A stretch of DNA of 64,000 nt, taken from Silene latifolia (Eukaryota; Streptophyta; Magnoliopsida; Caryophyllales; Caryophyllaceae). A program made the translations under genes and the position numbers. The notes under the pieces were generated by a model, which worked only from the letters and a program-made list of their open reading frames with translations, was not told where the DNA came from and made no database searches. The DNA lies in assembly GCF_048544455.1 (NCBI RefSeq), contig NC_133529.1, forward strand, positions 43,687,456-43,751,455, read 5' to 3'. Positions 38,865 through 50,440 of the stretch are shown piece by piece; within the stretch, counting starts at the first letter, position 1, and each line of letters opens with the position of its first letter.

Positions 38865-39061
38865 CTTTATAAGATTGTCTCTCGGCTCCCCACCAATTTC
38901 ATGTAAACTTTTATTTTTATTTTAATGAAAGCTGCGCGCATCCCTTTATAATAATAAAAAAAAAAATAATTAAAATAATCCTAATAGCAATCGTATTAGT
39001 ATAATAGTAGTAATATGGTATTTATATAGTTTCCTAATTGCTTCCTTATACCCTATAACCT

Positions 39062-39073
39062 ACCTATATAAAT
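39062..39073 (+). promoter_or_regulatory. TATA box of the N3 LTR
   Basis: CTATATAAATAG, repeated at 55282-55300 in the 3' LTR. A leader with AAAGGGAGAAAGATC follows about 60 bp downstream and a GTAAGACCGTCT donor-like site at about 39193. Confidence 0.6.
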
Positions 39074-40558
39074 AGACCTTATTCATCATAAAACACATAT
39101 AATTCACAAACACAAATAATTCACTAGAGGCAAAGGGAGAAAGATCCAGAGAAGAAAAGTAGAGGAATTTCATAGAAAGTTATCGTCTCAAGGTAAGACC
39201 GTCTTATAAATAATTGAACTTGTATTTTCTATTCATATAAACCGTGTATTAAGACCACCGTATGATCGACCGTTTGGTCGTGGCTCTGACCGTAGTTGCT
39301 CCTTGGACCACCATCCCTCTCGCCTGGCCATAGCTGACCGTCGACGGCTAGAATCGGGTGTTTAATTGGACGAGATTATGGTGGTTGCGGGTTTGGCCGT
39401 GGGATTGTATTGGGTAGTTGAACCACTTGTGGTGGTTGTCGTGACCTGGGTGTTGGGTGGTAGGTTGAGTCGGTCCTGGTGGTGGTGGTTGGTTGGCTAG
39501 GCGCCGCCTTGGTGGCGGTGGTGACCAAAGAACGAAAACAGGGGATTGAAGGGTGGTTGTGCGGGACCGCCTTAAGACGAGCACCACGACCGTTTTTGTG
39601 GACGCACCGGGGAAAGGGGACCACCCATGGAGTCGCCGTGAGTCAGTGGTGACAACGGTGGTGGCCAGAGGTGGATTGGTGATTGTGGTGGCCGTGGTTA
39701 CTGGCTTTGTACACGGTGGCTAAGATGTTGTTGTTGTATGTTTGTCTTAAACCGCGTGAACGCATGGGAGGGTGTTCGACCACTTGGAGTGGCTCGACCA
39801 TGTTCTAGGCTTGGGCTGCTACTGGTGGCTTCACCGTGTGTCAGAGGAGACCACAATGGTCGCTGTTGGTGGCGGTGTTGGTTGGGATGGTAGTTGATTA
39901 ATTATTAAGCCAAGTGTAAAGTGGTTGTTAGGTGTTGCTTGTTGTTGTTGCACATGTGACTTAGGGCGTGGGTTTGTTGGCTGGTGGCTGGACTCGATGG
40001 AGAGACTAGGGGCTCAACAGGCTCACCGTGGTGTAGGGTGGTTGACCACGGTGAGGGAGGAGTTGTTTGGCCGTGAATAATGTGTCTTGGACCTTGGTTT
40101 TGGGTTCGGTTTGTTGGGATTTTCGTGGGTAAGATTAGATTAAGACGGGAATTAATATATATCATAATGTTTATAATTTATTAATAAATGAATCGTAAAT
40201 TGAAATAAGATTAATGTAATTAATAATTAAATTCATAAATTGTTATTAGGTGACGGTTTTGAGGTGGAGTCTTTATGAAACGTGCTTGAGCTGCATTAAT
40301 TGGATTTGCTGAAAAGGTAGGGATAAAGCCTACTCAACTCTCGTATATCATCTGTGTATGATATTGTACGATATGGTGGATAATATATATTGAAGTGAAT
40401 TATTTACACATTGATATTGTTGATATTGTTGGAAGTCAGAAATTATATTATACTGTGTTGTTATTAATATTATTGTGGACGCGTAATTATGTTGAGGTGA
40501 GTTTGATTATTATTGGTGATTGTGAATGTGGAATTGTGACGGGAGGTTGCGATCAGAT

Positions 40559-40735
40559 GTACGTTGTTAAGGGAGTTGTACTTTGAGGTGAACGGTAAAA
40601 TGTATGTTGTTGAGGGAGGGGTACTATTACAAAATAGCGGTACGTTGTTAAGGGAGGGGTACCATGGTGATATGAGCACGTTGTTAAGGGAGGTGTGCTA
40701 TGTCATAAAATGGAGCACGTTGTTAAGGGAGTATT
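40559..40735 (+). repeat. Tandem hairpin array in the N3 5' LTR
   Basis: Five units with the constant core GTTGTTAAGGGAGG between short complementary arms. Arms differ between units yet remain paired: GTAC/GTAC (40559-40581), GGTAC/GTACC (40639-40663), AGCAC/GTGCT (40675-40699). The fifth unit has lost its right arm here but keeps it in the 3' LTR (56935-56959). Confidence 0.85.
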
Positions 40736-41167
40736 TTTATGTGTGTGGCAGTTAACGATCTATTGTATATTCTTGTTGTTAGTGTTTGTTCCTACTCAAC
40801 CTCGCGGTTGACAGTGTATTCCTTAACACCTATGACGAACCTTAGCTGGGGAGCAGATTTGAGAGGTACTTGAGTTAGCTGACTTGGGAGCTTAAGGGGA
40901 TGCGTGAGAACTCAGCCAGTCAACTTAGAAGTCTAGATCATATAGTTTATTAATCACTTTATTTAATTCCGTTGCGAGTTGTAATTAATGTTATTTTGAG
41001 TTTTAGTTTGGTTAACTTGTAATAAACATGTAATCGCTAAATTTTATCTAAAGTACTTTGGCTAATTGTACTTTGTTATTCACTACCTCGGGAAACCGAG
41101 ATGGTAACGCTCTCATTTGCTTGGGATGTCTTGCTAAAGGCTCCTAAATAAATGGGGGTGTTACAAA

Positions 41168-41251
41168 GTTGTACCTCAGCAAAAGGATCCTCAAGCTTAA
41201 ACCAATGAACAATAATGAATGTAGGATGTGTCTAATAAAATGAACCCCGGG
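41168..41251 (+). promoter_or_regulatory. N3 degraded primer binding site and conserved leader
   Basis: TTGTACCTCAGC, a diverged form of TGGTATCAGAGC, two bases after the LTR. It is followed by AAACCAATGAAC, TAATGAATGTAGGA, GTGTCTAATAAAATGAACCC, homologous to the leaders of T1, N1 and N2. Confidence 0.7.
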
Positions 41252-41703
41252 TAGGAACTGTTAGGTGCCCCTCTTAGTGTGGTTAAGAAGTGCACCTTAA
41301 TTCGTACCATGACCCTCTCAGTTTTGAACCGGGAACCCGGAGAGAATATTTGAGAGTATGGGTAGATAAAAGGAAGTATATCCGATTTAGGGAGATGTTC
41401 GTATGCTTTATATGAATTGTACTAACTTTGTTGCAGGATGGGAGTACGGTAAGTATTAAGAAAGATAGTTGGCTTGGCTATATGACGTTTGTAATGAGAA
41501 TTGATATTGTTTAATGGATAAAATGATGATTTGATGTTGAATTATTTTGATCATAAACATGCACGTACTTGGGAATGGATGTTGGATGTTGTGTGACAGT
41601 GGTATCATGTCTAGTGATATGCAGTTATGTCAATTCCGAAACCATGCTATTTACAATATTGTGCAATGATTAAACTTGTGGTAGGGATGACATGGAATAG
41701 ATG
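41252..41703 (+). other. N3 internal sequence, left part
   Basis: Non-coding, AT-rich, no recognised content. The last five bases AGATG are the A1 target duplication. Confidence 0.6.
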
Positions 41704-43614
41704 TGATGGTGATAGTGAGTCGTTGTTCACTCCATCAAACACATTTATATTCTCAACAAACAACTAGTTAGTGGTTAAGTCGAGGTCGATCAATAGGACG
41801 GTGTGCTTTGGGTTCTAAGTCTATCTATCTCAATTTATGCTAGTGTCACGATTGATTTGGGTTTGTAGTTGTGTTCTAGACTAATGCAAGCAATAAAGCA
41901 AAACAAGCAATAAAAGGAAGGACGTAAACAAATGAATAAAAGTGCTAGGACGTCGTGGATTCATAAGGGATTCATGGGAGTAAATCATACAAACATGTTC
42001 TCAATTATATAGCAAGCACTTATTGTTGTGATTGGATCGAGTTGGTGTATAAGCTTACAATCCCTAAGAAGGTTTGGGTCCCGGAGCCGAATCGATTAGA
42101 TTGTACAACACCTACAAGTCGACTTAATCCTTCCTATCCAACTATATGCATGGTCTAATGAGGCTCGAGTTGGTTTATATGCTTACAAGCCTCATTGAAA
42201 AGGTAGGTGATGGGTAAAAATGCAAGGATTCATAGGTTCGCATTTCATCAAACATAACATGTGCATAAGTTGAAATCACAACAAGCAAGCAAATTAATTA
42301 TGAAGACATATTTGATTAAGTATGAATCAATCCCCATGTTGGTTTTCCTTAATTCCCCATTAATCCTAGCTAAAGAACTACTCACTCATTATCATGGGGA
42401 ACATGTCATCAATGGTGTCAATCATTACAACAAGTATAAACATGATAAGAGAATGAGGAAATAAACAATAAAGAGTAAAGAGTAAAGGAATTATACCAAA
42501 CTTGAGATGAACAAATGGAAAGGAAAGAATAATAGAAGAAAACTTGATTGATTGATGAAGAATTGTCAATTCTCCAATATTAACCCAATAATCTTCAATT
42601 ACCCAATAATAATAAAGCTTGAACAATAATTAAGGAAAGATTAATGTGTAATTTTGTGGAATGATTGAGATTAATCTATTCTAATCTACTCCTAATCTAA
42701 TCTAGGAGAGCTTCTTCTAAGCTACGGGAACTTGATACTACGGGAACTTGATTCCTTGATTATTACAAATGGGGTATATATAGTAGTACATCATTAGGTT
42801 AAGTAAGGGTGGATTAGTAAATAACAATGCTTAGTTGTAACTAGGGAACTACAAGTCTCGAGGGAGATGCGCATATTATGTTGCTAGTCCTTCCAAGATC
42901 CGCTCGGATCAGCTTGGAGCACGGCCAGTCTGTGAAGGAATCCGCTCGGATTGGCATCGGGACGCCCGGATCATAGCGTTCTGAGACGCCCGTCTTGGGA
43001 GCAAATCGCTCGGATCACTGGGCAGAGTGATTCTCTTTTTTAATGTCTAACAATCCGCTCATCTTGCAGGGGAGACGCTCATCTTGGGTCTGGGGACGCT
43101 CGTCTTGAGTCTCGGGACTCGCGGATTGGCGGACAGCTTGTCTATTTGAGCTCGGATTGTAAAACGGACGTGTTTTTCTCATCCAGACTCCTATTGGAGT
43201 GATTCAAAAGCCTAGACCACTTGATTTTTCGATGTCATTTCATCTAGCATACTTTCAGAGCCAAAGGAGCAACTCTTGGTTTGGTTCCGAGCAATTTCTT
43301 CTTGTAATGGCTTCCTTCTCGTCATCCTTGCTTTTTAGCCTATGATCCTTCTATATACTCTTTATTTCTACATCCTTGGTCATCATTATTACCTCCTCTT
43401 CATACTAGTCCATCCAATATCATCAACAAGCTTCCAAATATGCACGGGAGACGGGAATTCCGCCTCATTATCTCCTTTCCTATAAGACATATAAAATGCA
43501 CTAGGAAAGCAAAATAGAAAGCATTTGACGGATAAAATGGCCATGAAATGTTATAATAGTATGCAAAATAGGTTCAATTAGGGGACTAAATATGCGTAAT
43601 TAAGAGTCACATCA
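41704..43614 (-). repeat. A1 3' LTR (1911 bp)
   Basis: TGATGGTGATAG to AGTCACATCA in plus orientation. Matches 47282-47404 plus 51757-53551 with few differences, giving the intact version of the site where C1 inserted. Confidence 0.95.
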
Positions 43615-43653
43615 AGCATCCCCAAACCGAACCTTTACTCGTCCCGAGTAAAG
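43615..43653 (-). promoter_or_regulatory. A1 polypurine tract and 3' hairpin
   Basis: On the minus strand a hairpin CTTTACTCG-GGA-CGAGTAAAG (43653-43633) is followed by GTTCGGTTTGGGGATGCT and the LTR. Same position and loop as the N1/N2 hairpin but different stem. Confidence 0.75.
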
Positions 43654-45720
43654 AGGTGATTATAATTAGACCTCTATTTAAACTATCCTAATAATATAAC
43701 CGATGTGAAGCAATTAGCGGGTCTCACTCCGCCCTTTCAACTCAAAACAAGACATCTATGAGGTAAGATGCCTTCTTGCAAGGCAAGGTGGGGCTTGCCA
43801 AAATGGCGATACATCCAAGCATTAAGCACACAAAACAAGTAATGGATGCATCTACAAAAGAATAGCCACTTTCCTCATCTAAGTGGCGGAATTCAGCTAC
43901 AAGGGAAGCAATTTAAGGGTACACGCTCCATCATACATATTATTTCTCCAAGCTACTAAGTCTAAAAGGATACCAACAAATCACCTCCAAGTTATGTCAA
44001 ACTAGGGTAATTTTATCCTCAATCGCTAAATGCTTTTGTCAAGAGTAAGCTCCTTATTGTGTTAGAAACACTGTAGGATCGCGGAATCCCCCCTCTTGCC
44101 TAGACAAGAAGAAGGGTCGAACCCTCTCCACCATGCAACAAAAGTGAGATCAATGGATAAAAAGGATCAAGATGTTTTTAGTTTCACATTGGTAGTTTGC
44201 TTATGATTTGTTTTACCCCCCAAATTGTTGTGGCATTTGACATTTGAGAACAATTTTCTTGCCATTTCTTGGTGTTTGGCATTTTTGATACTTTGGCAAT
44301 TCTTTTCAATCTTTCCATTTTTCGAACATTTTTCAAAGTCACCCCAATTTGTAACGAGGGTGATTTTATTAAAGCATAGGAGTCTATTTTTGCTCCTCTT
44401 TTCATTGATGCATTTTTGTGAAAACTTTTTGCTTTTCATTTTCGTACTTGAACTCAATTTGGAGATTTTTGTGCCCATTCCCTTTTTGTTGACAAAATAT
44501 GATGATAGAAGTGTAAGAGCGGTTGCATGGCTTCAAAGGTCACCTTGGAATAAACGGTAGCCAAGAAGTTATCACACCACAAGGTACTCTTGACTAGGCC
44601 TTAGTCCATGGGTCAAAAGATACTAGTATGACATATCCTAGGGTGTCTTGAGGGTATTCTAGCAAACAAAGTCTCAAGGAGAAAAATTATCTACAAGGGC
44701 CTTATATACACTTGTCAAGCTTCCCAAATAGGCATTTTCACAAAATTTTTCTAAAATGCAACTATATGCCATGATGCAACTAACATTTATACAACCTAAT
44801 GCATATGCTTCTATCAACTATTATGCCATGTAAACTAAATGCAACTCCTAACAACACATAGATACACAAACCGCAACAACAAAATACACCACATCCTTCT
44901 TGACATGTAAGCCCATCCTTCTCATATGAGTAATGAAAAGAAATGGAAGGGAAATAGGGATTAGAGCGATCATACCAAGCGGTCTTCACATTCCCTTGAC
45001 AATGCCTCAAATGAAGTGTCGTATCTATGTGAGAAGAGAACAAAAACATAAGTATATACAATTCTACACTACTAAATTAAATTACATGTTTTTGGTTTTT
45101 GAATTTTCAAATTTTTATGGATTTTGTTTTAATGAAATTAAAGAACATATTTTTGTGATTTTTTGAAATTTTTCAATTTTTATGTATTTTTGGAGTATAA
45201 ATTCCCATCCCCCACTTTATTTTGGACACTGTCCTCAATGTACATGTAGGAGTAGGAATGAAAAAGAAATACATGTTTTTGGATTTTTGAATTTATGGAA
45301 ATAAATGCAATCATATGAATGAATGCATGCTCTAACTAAATGCAATTCTATATGACATATATAACAAATGAATGCAATCTAAACTATACTAGATGATGCA
45401 TGATTTCTATTAAACTATGGGCACCTATGATCAAACCTCCCCAAACCGATTTAAGCACTATTTCTAGTGTAGAAAAGAATAGGATTGGTCATTAGTGACT
45501 ATGCATGAATTCTAGTCTATATGCAACTATCTATATGAATCATGTGAGGTATATTACAATGCAAGTTATACTATATGAACTAACTAATGTAAATGCAATA
45601 TGAAATATTTCACAAATGTAAGCTAAATGTATATGTATATAACTAAATGCAAGTGTAAATATAATGCAAAGTCAAAGGATAGGATATCTTACAAATGGTG
45701 GTTTGAGGGAGGACTCCACC
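43654..45720 (-). other. A1 3' non-coding region
   Basis: About 2 kb, AT-rich, with no reading frame that I consider real; a 100-codon frame on each strand near 44170-44560 overlaps the other and shows only low-complexity Lys/Phe composition. Confidence 0.6.
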
Positions 45721-45724
45721 AAAC

Positions 45725-46700
45725 TCATTCCTTGTTGCCATGGTTATTGATGTTGTCCATGTTGCTCAATGCTCTCAATAACCGATCAAAGGCTTGAGCA
45801 CAATCCTCAAATAAGCAAAGATAGAACCATGGCCACTTCAAAATGGAATAGAGCCAATCCTCCACAAGGGGCTTTTCATTGAAATTTATCCCCTTCACCT
45901 TGGCTTTTTCATCATAGCCTTTTTGGCTCTCCAAATTAGCAAGCTTAAAATTCTTGTCATGGGGAGGCCTGCATTCTCTCCCGTTTCCCTCAAATATGGT
46001 GATGATGATAGCATTTGGATTTATCAATCCTTCAAGAATAGAAGGAGAATTCTCATAGTATTGATGACGGGGTACCTTAGGAATTGAGATTGTGGGTGCC
46101 AAGTCTCCACAAGTAAGCTCATTCATAGCTTTGCTCTTGAACTTCTCCACCAAGTACCTTTTATACAACAATTTGAGATTTTGGAGAAGGTTTACCATAT
46201 CATCTCCAACAATCATAGGTTCCATGGTGGGTGCGAAAAGGTCTTCATGGTCAATAGGAAAGAGGCATTCATCTTCTTCATGGAAGCATACCTCAAACTT
46301 CTCAAGGATGGGCTCCTCAAGTGAGGCAATATCATAACTCCTTTCCTCTTCTACATTCCATAATTTATTAAAAGAAACATATTCCGCATAAGCTTCTTCC
46401 ATAGGCTTGTCATCATCGCTATCTCCATATGAATCATAAATGGGGGCTTTACTCCTCTTCATTAACTCTTTCTCCAACACCTCAACATTCACATCAAAAG
46501 TCACACCCTCATACTCACAAAGGTTAAGAGTATTTGTCTTACTCAACCTCATATCTTCCTCATCAAATACCACATTTCATACTCACAAGAGCTCAAGGAG
46601 ATTGGCTCTTCCCACTTCACATCTTCTTCACCAAAGGTAATTACCTTAAATTCACATTCATGGTCAATGCTCAAGAATTCGTGAGGAGTGGTTGCTTGGG
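45725..46700 (-). pseudogene. Unrecognised acidic protein encoded by A1
   Basis: Open from about 46576 to a stop at 45725 (about 282 residues), acidic and without known motifs: FDEEDMRLSKTNTLNLCEYE near the start, HEEDECLFPIDHEDLFAPTM in the middle, Cys- and Trp-containing end. Upstream (46690-46580) another frame reads VITFGEEDVKWEEPISLSSC, then EYE, an apparent repeat of the same motif, cut off by a frame slip. So the original protein was longer with at least two copies of a [VT]xFxEED...L.LCEYE unit. No gag, protease or polymerase signature. It lies in A1 downstream of the 47118 frame. Confidence 0.5.
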
Positions 46701-46719
46701 TTGCCTTTATTTGGGCAAT

Positions 46720-47118
46720 TCAAATTGCCAACTCCTCACCATGAGTAACAATGCTTTGGAGAACATTATCCCTATTTTGGCTCTCCTCTAGAATTTGTGT
46801 GAAGAAATTTTGTTGGTCTCCCATCATTTGGAGAACCATATCTTGAATGTCAAAGTTCGGCTCATCTTTTTGTTGTGGGTGGGTGTGAAAGTGCTCATAT
46901 TGTGGCATTTGGAATTGGTTGTAAAGTGAGTTTTGGGTGGCTGGTTGTTGTGGATAATGGATGTGGGGATTTTGGTGGGAAAAGTTGGGGTAGTAGTTAG
47001 GATTTTCATTGTATGAGTTGTAAGGTAGGTTTGTGTTGACTTGCTCCTCAAACTCCCCATACCCATAGTCATACTTAAAAGATCCACCACATACTCCATA
47101 TGTCAAGTCTTGGGTCAT
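46720..47118 (-). CDS. Unrecognised Tyr/Asn/Gln-rich N-terminal protein of A1
   Basis: ATG at 47118-47116, about 130 bp after the PBS, reads MTQDLTYGVCGGSFKYDYGY and then a Tyr-, Asn-, His- and Gln-rich stretch (NPNYYPNFSHQNPHIHYPQQ), ending GEELAI at a TGA (46720). Family unknown. Composition resembles low-complexity linkers of plant Athila gag proteins, and the closing motif (MVLQMMGDQQNFFTQILEES) is helical. It may be the start of the same protein as the downstream acidic frame, separated by frame slips. Confidence 0.45.
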   Translation of the reverse strand: MTQDLTYGVCGGSFKYDYGYGEFEEQVNTNLPYNSYNENPNYYPNFSHQNPHIHYPQQPATQNSLYNQFQMPQYEHFHTHPQQKDEPNFDIQDMVLQMMGDQQNFFTQILEESQNRDNVLQSIVTHGEELAI

Positions 47119-47261
47119 CGTTATAACCAAGATTAATGTACAACTACAAACATGGAAACTACAATAAAACGGTAAAAACGAACCTTGAGGAACAAGTTCC
47201 TCAAGGTTAAAGCACAAATAAAAATAGACAAACAAGTAAGAACTTAATCACATAACACCGT

Positions 47262-47280
47262 CCCCGGCAACTGCGCCATT
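47262..47280 (-). promoter_or_regulatory. A1 primer binding site (tRNA-Asp type)
   Basis: Minus-strand TGGCGCAGTTGCCGGGGA next to the LTR; one base from the TGGCGCCGTTGCCGGGGA of Athila. Confidence 0.8.
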
Positions 47281-47281
47281 T

Positions 47282-47404
47282 TGATGGTGATAGTGAGTCG
47301 TTGTTCACTCCATCAAACACATTTATATTCTCAACAAACAACTAGTTAGTGGTTAAGTCGAGGTCGATTCATGGGACGGTGTGCTTTGGGTTCTAAGTCT
47401 ATCT
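47282..47404 (-). repeat. A1 5' LTR, first piece
   Basis: First 123 bp of the LTR (plus orientation), ending in TATCT, the C1 duplication. It resumes at 51757. Confidence 0.93.
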
Positions 47405-48238
47405 TGTCAGGTTCATATACCTCTTATTAGACTCTTATAATAATGAACTAATTAACTTCTTAATTATGTGTTCTTTAGATCTAGTGCATGCATAACAAAA
47501 TAAGGAATAAAATGAGAAAACAATGATTCTTACATTGTTATTTTCGGATTTATGGGCACAAGTAAGGTCTCCAACCTTCACTTGTTCTTGAGCTATGATG
47601 AGTATTAGGACGATCCTCCAAAATCTCAATGTAGAGATTCTCCTCTTGATTGCACCCAAGATTAGCCCTTATCTCTACTAAATAATATTTTCTAGATATT
47701 TGTTTAGTAGTCTACCTTAAAATTGATTACTAATACTCATATATTACATTAATAATATTAGTAATATCATTGAACAATTTTAATCAAAACTTCTCAAGTT
47801 TTGGAGGAAGAGAGATGAATATATTAGAGAGATTTTGCATGTGTATAAATGAATATGCATGAGAAAAATGAATAAAGAACAAAAATCCCCTAAAAAAATA
47901 AGAAGGGTGTACCGGTTTTGAGGAGTATAAGGACCAATATATGGTCCTTCCCTTTTTCCTGTTGTTCTTATCTAAATGTGTAGGTATGTAAGCTATGTAG
48001 TGTAGGCATGAATATAATATTCTATCACATAAAATAATTCACCCATAATCCACTACAAGCCCCTCCATGTCGGTCCATATGTATAAAATGGACTACCATT
48101 TTATTTTGTCAATTTGTCATTTGTCACACAATATGTCACATGTAGTATGATACATGTTATTAATTAATTTAATGCATACTTATCAAATAAATATCATTAT
48201 TATAAATTAATTAAATTAAATATAATAAATTGACTAGT
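47405..48238 (-). repeat. C1 3' LTR, truncated
   Basis: Matches 50441-51290 with high identity, then diverges abruptly near 48238. The missing 480 bp plus any polypurine tract were deleted. Confidence 0.85.
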
Positions 48239-50426
48239 AAACATTTTAAACAAGTATTTAGCATTTATATAGTGACCTCTACCCAACTATTATAAATGAT
48301 CCCGAGATCCAAGTTCATATCAATTCGGGCACAGTGAGCCGATTCATCCCTTATCAATATAACTCGGTGGATTAACTCTTTAATCGATTCTACTTCTAGA
48401 ACTCTCGGTCGATAAAAATTACTTTAATATTTATCTTTAGCCCGGAACACATGTGACTACGGTCACAAATACTTCCGTTGAGCTCAATCCAAATTTCGAT
48501 GTACTAACAACTTACCACCCACTTACCCAACGTAATAAGTTTAGCACCCCGGTGAGCCGAGCCTACTTCCTCATGAAATTGGGACTCATGGTTTCTACTA
48601 TTTGGTAAGACTAATTCTCAATTATTAATTAGTGAGAGGTCGTGTCAATTTATTATCTATCACGTTTTAAGTGAACTAAAGCGGTGAACTACGATAATTA
48701 TAATTGACACGGTCGATGACTCGATATGATATGCATGTGTTGTTATGGCGATTTGGCAATGCATGCAACATATTAAAATAAATGCAAAGCAATAATAATA
48801 AATTCCTAGTATGGCCTTCCTAAAATAGAAAATCAAATAATCTATTACATATTCGGAAACCAACTCCTTTGGTCCGTTGAATCTTCAAGTGGCACGCCTC
48901 CCAAGAACACCGTCTTTGTCGGAACGCCTTCCCGAATGGCACCGTCTTGAAGAAGCTCCATAATTACAAATAATAATAAAAATACAAAGCTATTCCTATT
49001 ATACATTTGTAATATGAAAAACTAGTAAAAATAAAAGTGATACGAGATCACATTAAATTACAACCGAATCAATATTCCCTTTCATTACGGGTAATATCGA
49101 TTTAAACTAAGGCCATACTAAGATAAAATTACATAATTCAAAATTATATAAATAAAAGACATTCCACAATTGAAATATGCAGCATCATAATATGTGTCTA
49201 TCATGCCAAATTATGTGCCAAATCGCCCTATTTAACTTATATCGATTATATAACCCGATTTTATAGAAATGCGTGATAATAACTTCTTAAAATCACAAAT
49301 TAACACTTAAATCACATTTAAGCTCAAGTTAATTATACTAACACTCTTAGGACTCAAAAATTAGTCATCACTCAATTTTTGACAATAATTTAACTTGATT
49401 TAATTTTATGCTCATTTTTTGACCTTAAAATCATAACATTTATGAAATAAATCCAAATTAAATTACAATAATTTCAAAATTTGAATTTTAAATTTTGAAC
49501 TTTCTGGAATATTTTCATGATACTCATAATGTCAAAAATCATGGTTAAAATTTTCGAATTAGTTTTGAGAAAATATAGTTGCAATTTATCGGTTTTATCT
49601 CATAAAACATCTAAAGTATAAAAAAATTAATCCAATAAATTTTACAACTTTATATCTGATAAGTGGGATATTAATGCAACCTAAAATAATTTTCTCATGC
49701 CATGTAATTCGTTTGAGCTATTTATGCTAAAATAGTCACTATTTATGCCATTTTTACACTAAAAATTCATAAATCATGCTAAATGAAATCATTTCATTTC
49801 AAAATTTACATACAGTGTGTAAATCATGCAGGTGACAACATATTAAAGTTTCATGGCCTGGTTCGCAGTTTAACTATATTTAACCATTTTACCTCTTTTA
49901 ATCCATTTTTATCTCATAAAAATCATAAGTCATGCAATATTAATAAAATTAACATGAGATTTTACACAAAATTTTTAAAATATGCATGTGAGGTCATATA
50001 AAAGTTTGAAGGTCAGAAACCAAGTTTAGCCATTTTTAGTCATTTAACCTCCATTTATGCCATTTTTATCTCATAAAAATCATAAATCATGAATTATTAA
50101 TCACATTAATACGAAATTTTACGTAAAATACATAAAATATTCATGTGAGGTCATACTAAAAAATCACGGCCAGTAGTGAAGGTTAACTTATTTTAGTGAA
50201 TAAAAGTTCATTTTACTCATAAAAATATAATTATTTCACTAAAAATCATTAAAATGAGCAATAAATTACCATAAATCATAAAAATGACCTAAAAACATTT
50301 TAGGACCAGAATATATAACATGCATCATGATTTCGTGACTTACTCTTATAAATCACAAATTTTTAGTTTTAATTAAGTTACATTTAACTCGGAAAAACCA
50401 AATTGATTATGCATGCAACATCCTAT
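48239..50426 (-). other. C1 internal region, non-coding
   Basis: AT-rich. Loosely repeated segments with ATAAAAATCATAAATCATGC and CATGTGAGGTCATA occur at 49750-50170. No gene found. Confidence 0.6.
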
Positions 50427-50438
50427 GCTCTGATACCA
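50427..50438 (-). promoter_or_regulatory. C1 primer binding site (initiator tRNA-Met)
   Basis: Perfect TGGTATCAGAGC on the minus strand, two bases from the LTR. Confidence 0.85.
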
Positions 50439-50440
50439 CT

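Noticed and set aside
44167..44560. Opposing 100-codon frames in A1
   Set aside because: They overlap on opposite strands, low complexity, no motif; likely chance in AT-rich non-coding sequence.
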